Source: an uncultured Eubacteriales bacterium
GTDB taxonomy: Bacteria > Bacillota > Clostridia > Christensenellales > Aristaeellaceae
DNA length: 64,000 nucleotides
Direction: 5' to 3'
Assembly: GCA_902767565.1 (NCBI GenBank)
Contig: CACXHY010000010.1
Location: 29,545 to 93,544, forward strand
Notes under the pieces: generated by a model
Databases searched by the model: none
Told to the model about the DNA's origin: nothing
What the model saw: only the letters and a program-made list of their open reading frames with translations
Shown here: positions 63,117-64,000 of the stretch, piece by piece
Layout: each line of letters starts with the position of its first letter
Position numbering within the stretch: position 1 is the first letter of the stretch
Translations under genes and position numbers: made by a program

Positions 63117-63776
63117 ATGTGCTCCGACAAAACACAGGACAACAGCGAAAACCGGCGGGAGAACGACCGGCAGCCGGAAGTATGGTTCGCCGCGCTGCAT
63201 CATTCAACCCGGATCCTGGACCAGGCGATCGTATATGCCACCGTCAAGCATTCCGGGACGTTTCGGAAAGGCACGAGCATCCCCTATATCGTTCATCCCA
63301 TGGAGGTCGCCGCCATCGTCTCGGGACTGACGGACGATCAGGATGTTATGGCCGCGGCTGTGCTGCACGATGTATTGGAGGATACCGGCACATCGCATCG
63401 GGAACTGGTGCAGCTCTTTGGAAAGAAGATCGCCGGCCTCGTCGCCGATGAGAGCGAAGACAAACGGGAAGACCGGCCTGCAGCCGAAACCTGGTCGATC
63501 CGGAAAGAAGAGACGATCCGCCGCCTGAAAAAATCCAGCCACGAAGCACGAATGATCGCCCTCGGGGACAAGCTCGCCAACGCCAGGGCGATAGAGCTCG
63601 ATCAGGAGCGGTCCGGCGATTCTTTCTGGCTGCGCTTCAATCAATCAGACAAAGACGCTCAGGCGTGGTATTACAGAAGCGTCCTGAAGGTGCTGCAATC
63701 AGATCCGGAGTTGCAGGGCCATCCTCTGCTGCGGGAGTTTGGGGAGCGTCTTGATCGCATCTTCGCGGATGTCTGA
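63117..63776 (+). CDS. HD-domain protein, small alarmone-hydrolase-like
   Basis: A 219-residue metal-dependent phosphohydrolase of the HD family. It has YIVHPMEVAAIVSG, AAVLHDVLEDTGTS (HD and ED motifs), FGKKIAGLVADES and ALGDKLANARAIELD, in the order seen in the hydrolase half of RelA/SpoT enzymes and in MESH1-type hydrolases. It may degrade (p)ppGpp. There is no synthetase or regulatory domain. The ATG at 63117 follows GGGAGG. It would balance the synthetase at 41.3 kb, but this is inference. Confidence 0.82.
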   Translation: MCSDKTQDNSENRRENDRQPEVWFAALHHSTRILDQAIVYATVKHSGTFRKGTSIPYIVHPMEVAAIVSGLTDDQDVMAAAVLHDVLEDTGTSHRELVQLFGKKIAGLVADESEDKREDRPAAETWSIRKEETIRRLKKSSHEARMIALGDKLANARAIELDQERSGDSFWLRFNQSDKDAQAWYYRSVLKVLQSDPELQGHPLLREFGERLDRIFADV

Positions 63777-63801
63777 TCGTATCAGGCAAACGACCGACGA
63801 G

Positions 63802-63830
63802 CCGGCTGCCCGGAGATCGAAGGCAGCCGG
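63802..63830 (+). terminator. hairpin after the HD-domain gene
   Basis: Strong stem CCGGCTGCC/GGCAGCCGG 25 bp after the stop codon, without a clear T-run; it may end or protect the transcript. Confidence 0.4.
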
Positions 63831-63845
63831 ACTCCTCGACCGAAG

Positions 63846-63892
63846 AAACAAAACGATCCGAGGCGCCTCCTTTCCGGAATGCACCTCGGATC
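63846..63892 (-). terminator. terminator after tRNA-Asn
   Basis: Minus-strand stem GATCCGAGG/CCTCGGATC (with inner GC pairs) followed by GTTTTGTTT, just after the tRNA 3' end. Confidence 0.85.
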
Positions 63893-63899
63893 ATTGATG

Positions 63900-63974
<75 letters not shown>

Positions 63975-64000
63975 ATAAGAGAATCCGGCGGCGACCTATG

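Overview
The window looks like a high-GC chromosome segment from a Gram-positive anaerobe of the class Clostridia, probably from a gut or rumen. The grounds are a valine T-box leader, PyrR-type attenuation, the yceD-rpmF pair, a cdaA-ybbR operon, many secreted SH3 and peptidoglycan-binding proteins, and lipoprotein-type glycoside hydrolases. Promoters are close to the sigma-A consensus with 16-18 bp spacers, and most operons end in intrinsic terminators. The genus cannot be fixed from sequence alone. No phage, insertion sequence, CRISPR array or rRNA was seen; one tRNA (Asn) lies at the right edge.

Layout. 0.2-5.5 kb: WYL regulator, divergent yceD-rpmF, then a T-box(Val), a 67-residue membrane protein and valS. 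5.6-12.2 kb (minus strand): a PfkB kinase with an apparently exported guanine-deaminase-like enzyme, a four-repeat peptidoglycan-binding protein, and a nuclease-helicase overlapping a HAD phosphatase. 12.3-13.1 kb: gene-poor stretch with a MazEF-type toxin-antitoxin pair whose antitoxin has an in-frame stop. 13.1-19.7 kb: ilvB-ilvN-ilvC, a secreted unknown, ilvD. 19.7-24.2 kb: two exported proteins, then a minus-strand trio (acyltransferase-like, DUF6320-like, alpha/beta hydrolase). 24.4-26.2 kb: rpmB, tdk, GNAT. 26.4-32.9 kb: GH10 xylanase lipoprotein, membrane protein, two glycosyltransferases, GH31 alpha-xylosidase. 32.9-40.5 kb: M3 peptidase, metallo-beta-lactamase/lamin-tail lipoprotein, tadA, KDPG aldolase-VOC fusion with KDG kinase, SH3 protein, deoD. 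40.6-43.2 kb: zinc-ribbon gene behind a structured RNA, small alarmone synthetase, zinc-ribbon tail-anchored protein. 43.2-54.2 kb: rluA-type gene facing a long minus-strand envelope operon that starts with cdaA-ybbR. 54.3-62.7 kb: the pyrimidine operon uraA-pyrR-pyrC-GNAT-pyrK-pyrD-pyrF-pyrE-pyrB-pyrI behind a PyrR attenuator. 62.9-64 kb: a small HD-domain alarmone-hydrolase-like gene and tRNA-Asn.

How the genes work together. The metabolic core is branched-chain amino acid and pyrimidine synthesis plus hexuronate (KDG) breakdown and hemicellulose use. Signalling is represented by c-di-AMP (cdaA) and (p)ppGpp (a synthetase and a candidate hydrolase). The items most worth a second look are the roughly 205-nt structured RNA before the zinc-ribbon gene, the broken antitoxin beside an intact toxin, the CapA-like protein that has lost its metal ligands, the exported deaminase, and the uncharacterised acyltransferase/DUF6320/hydrolase cluster.
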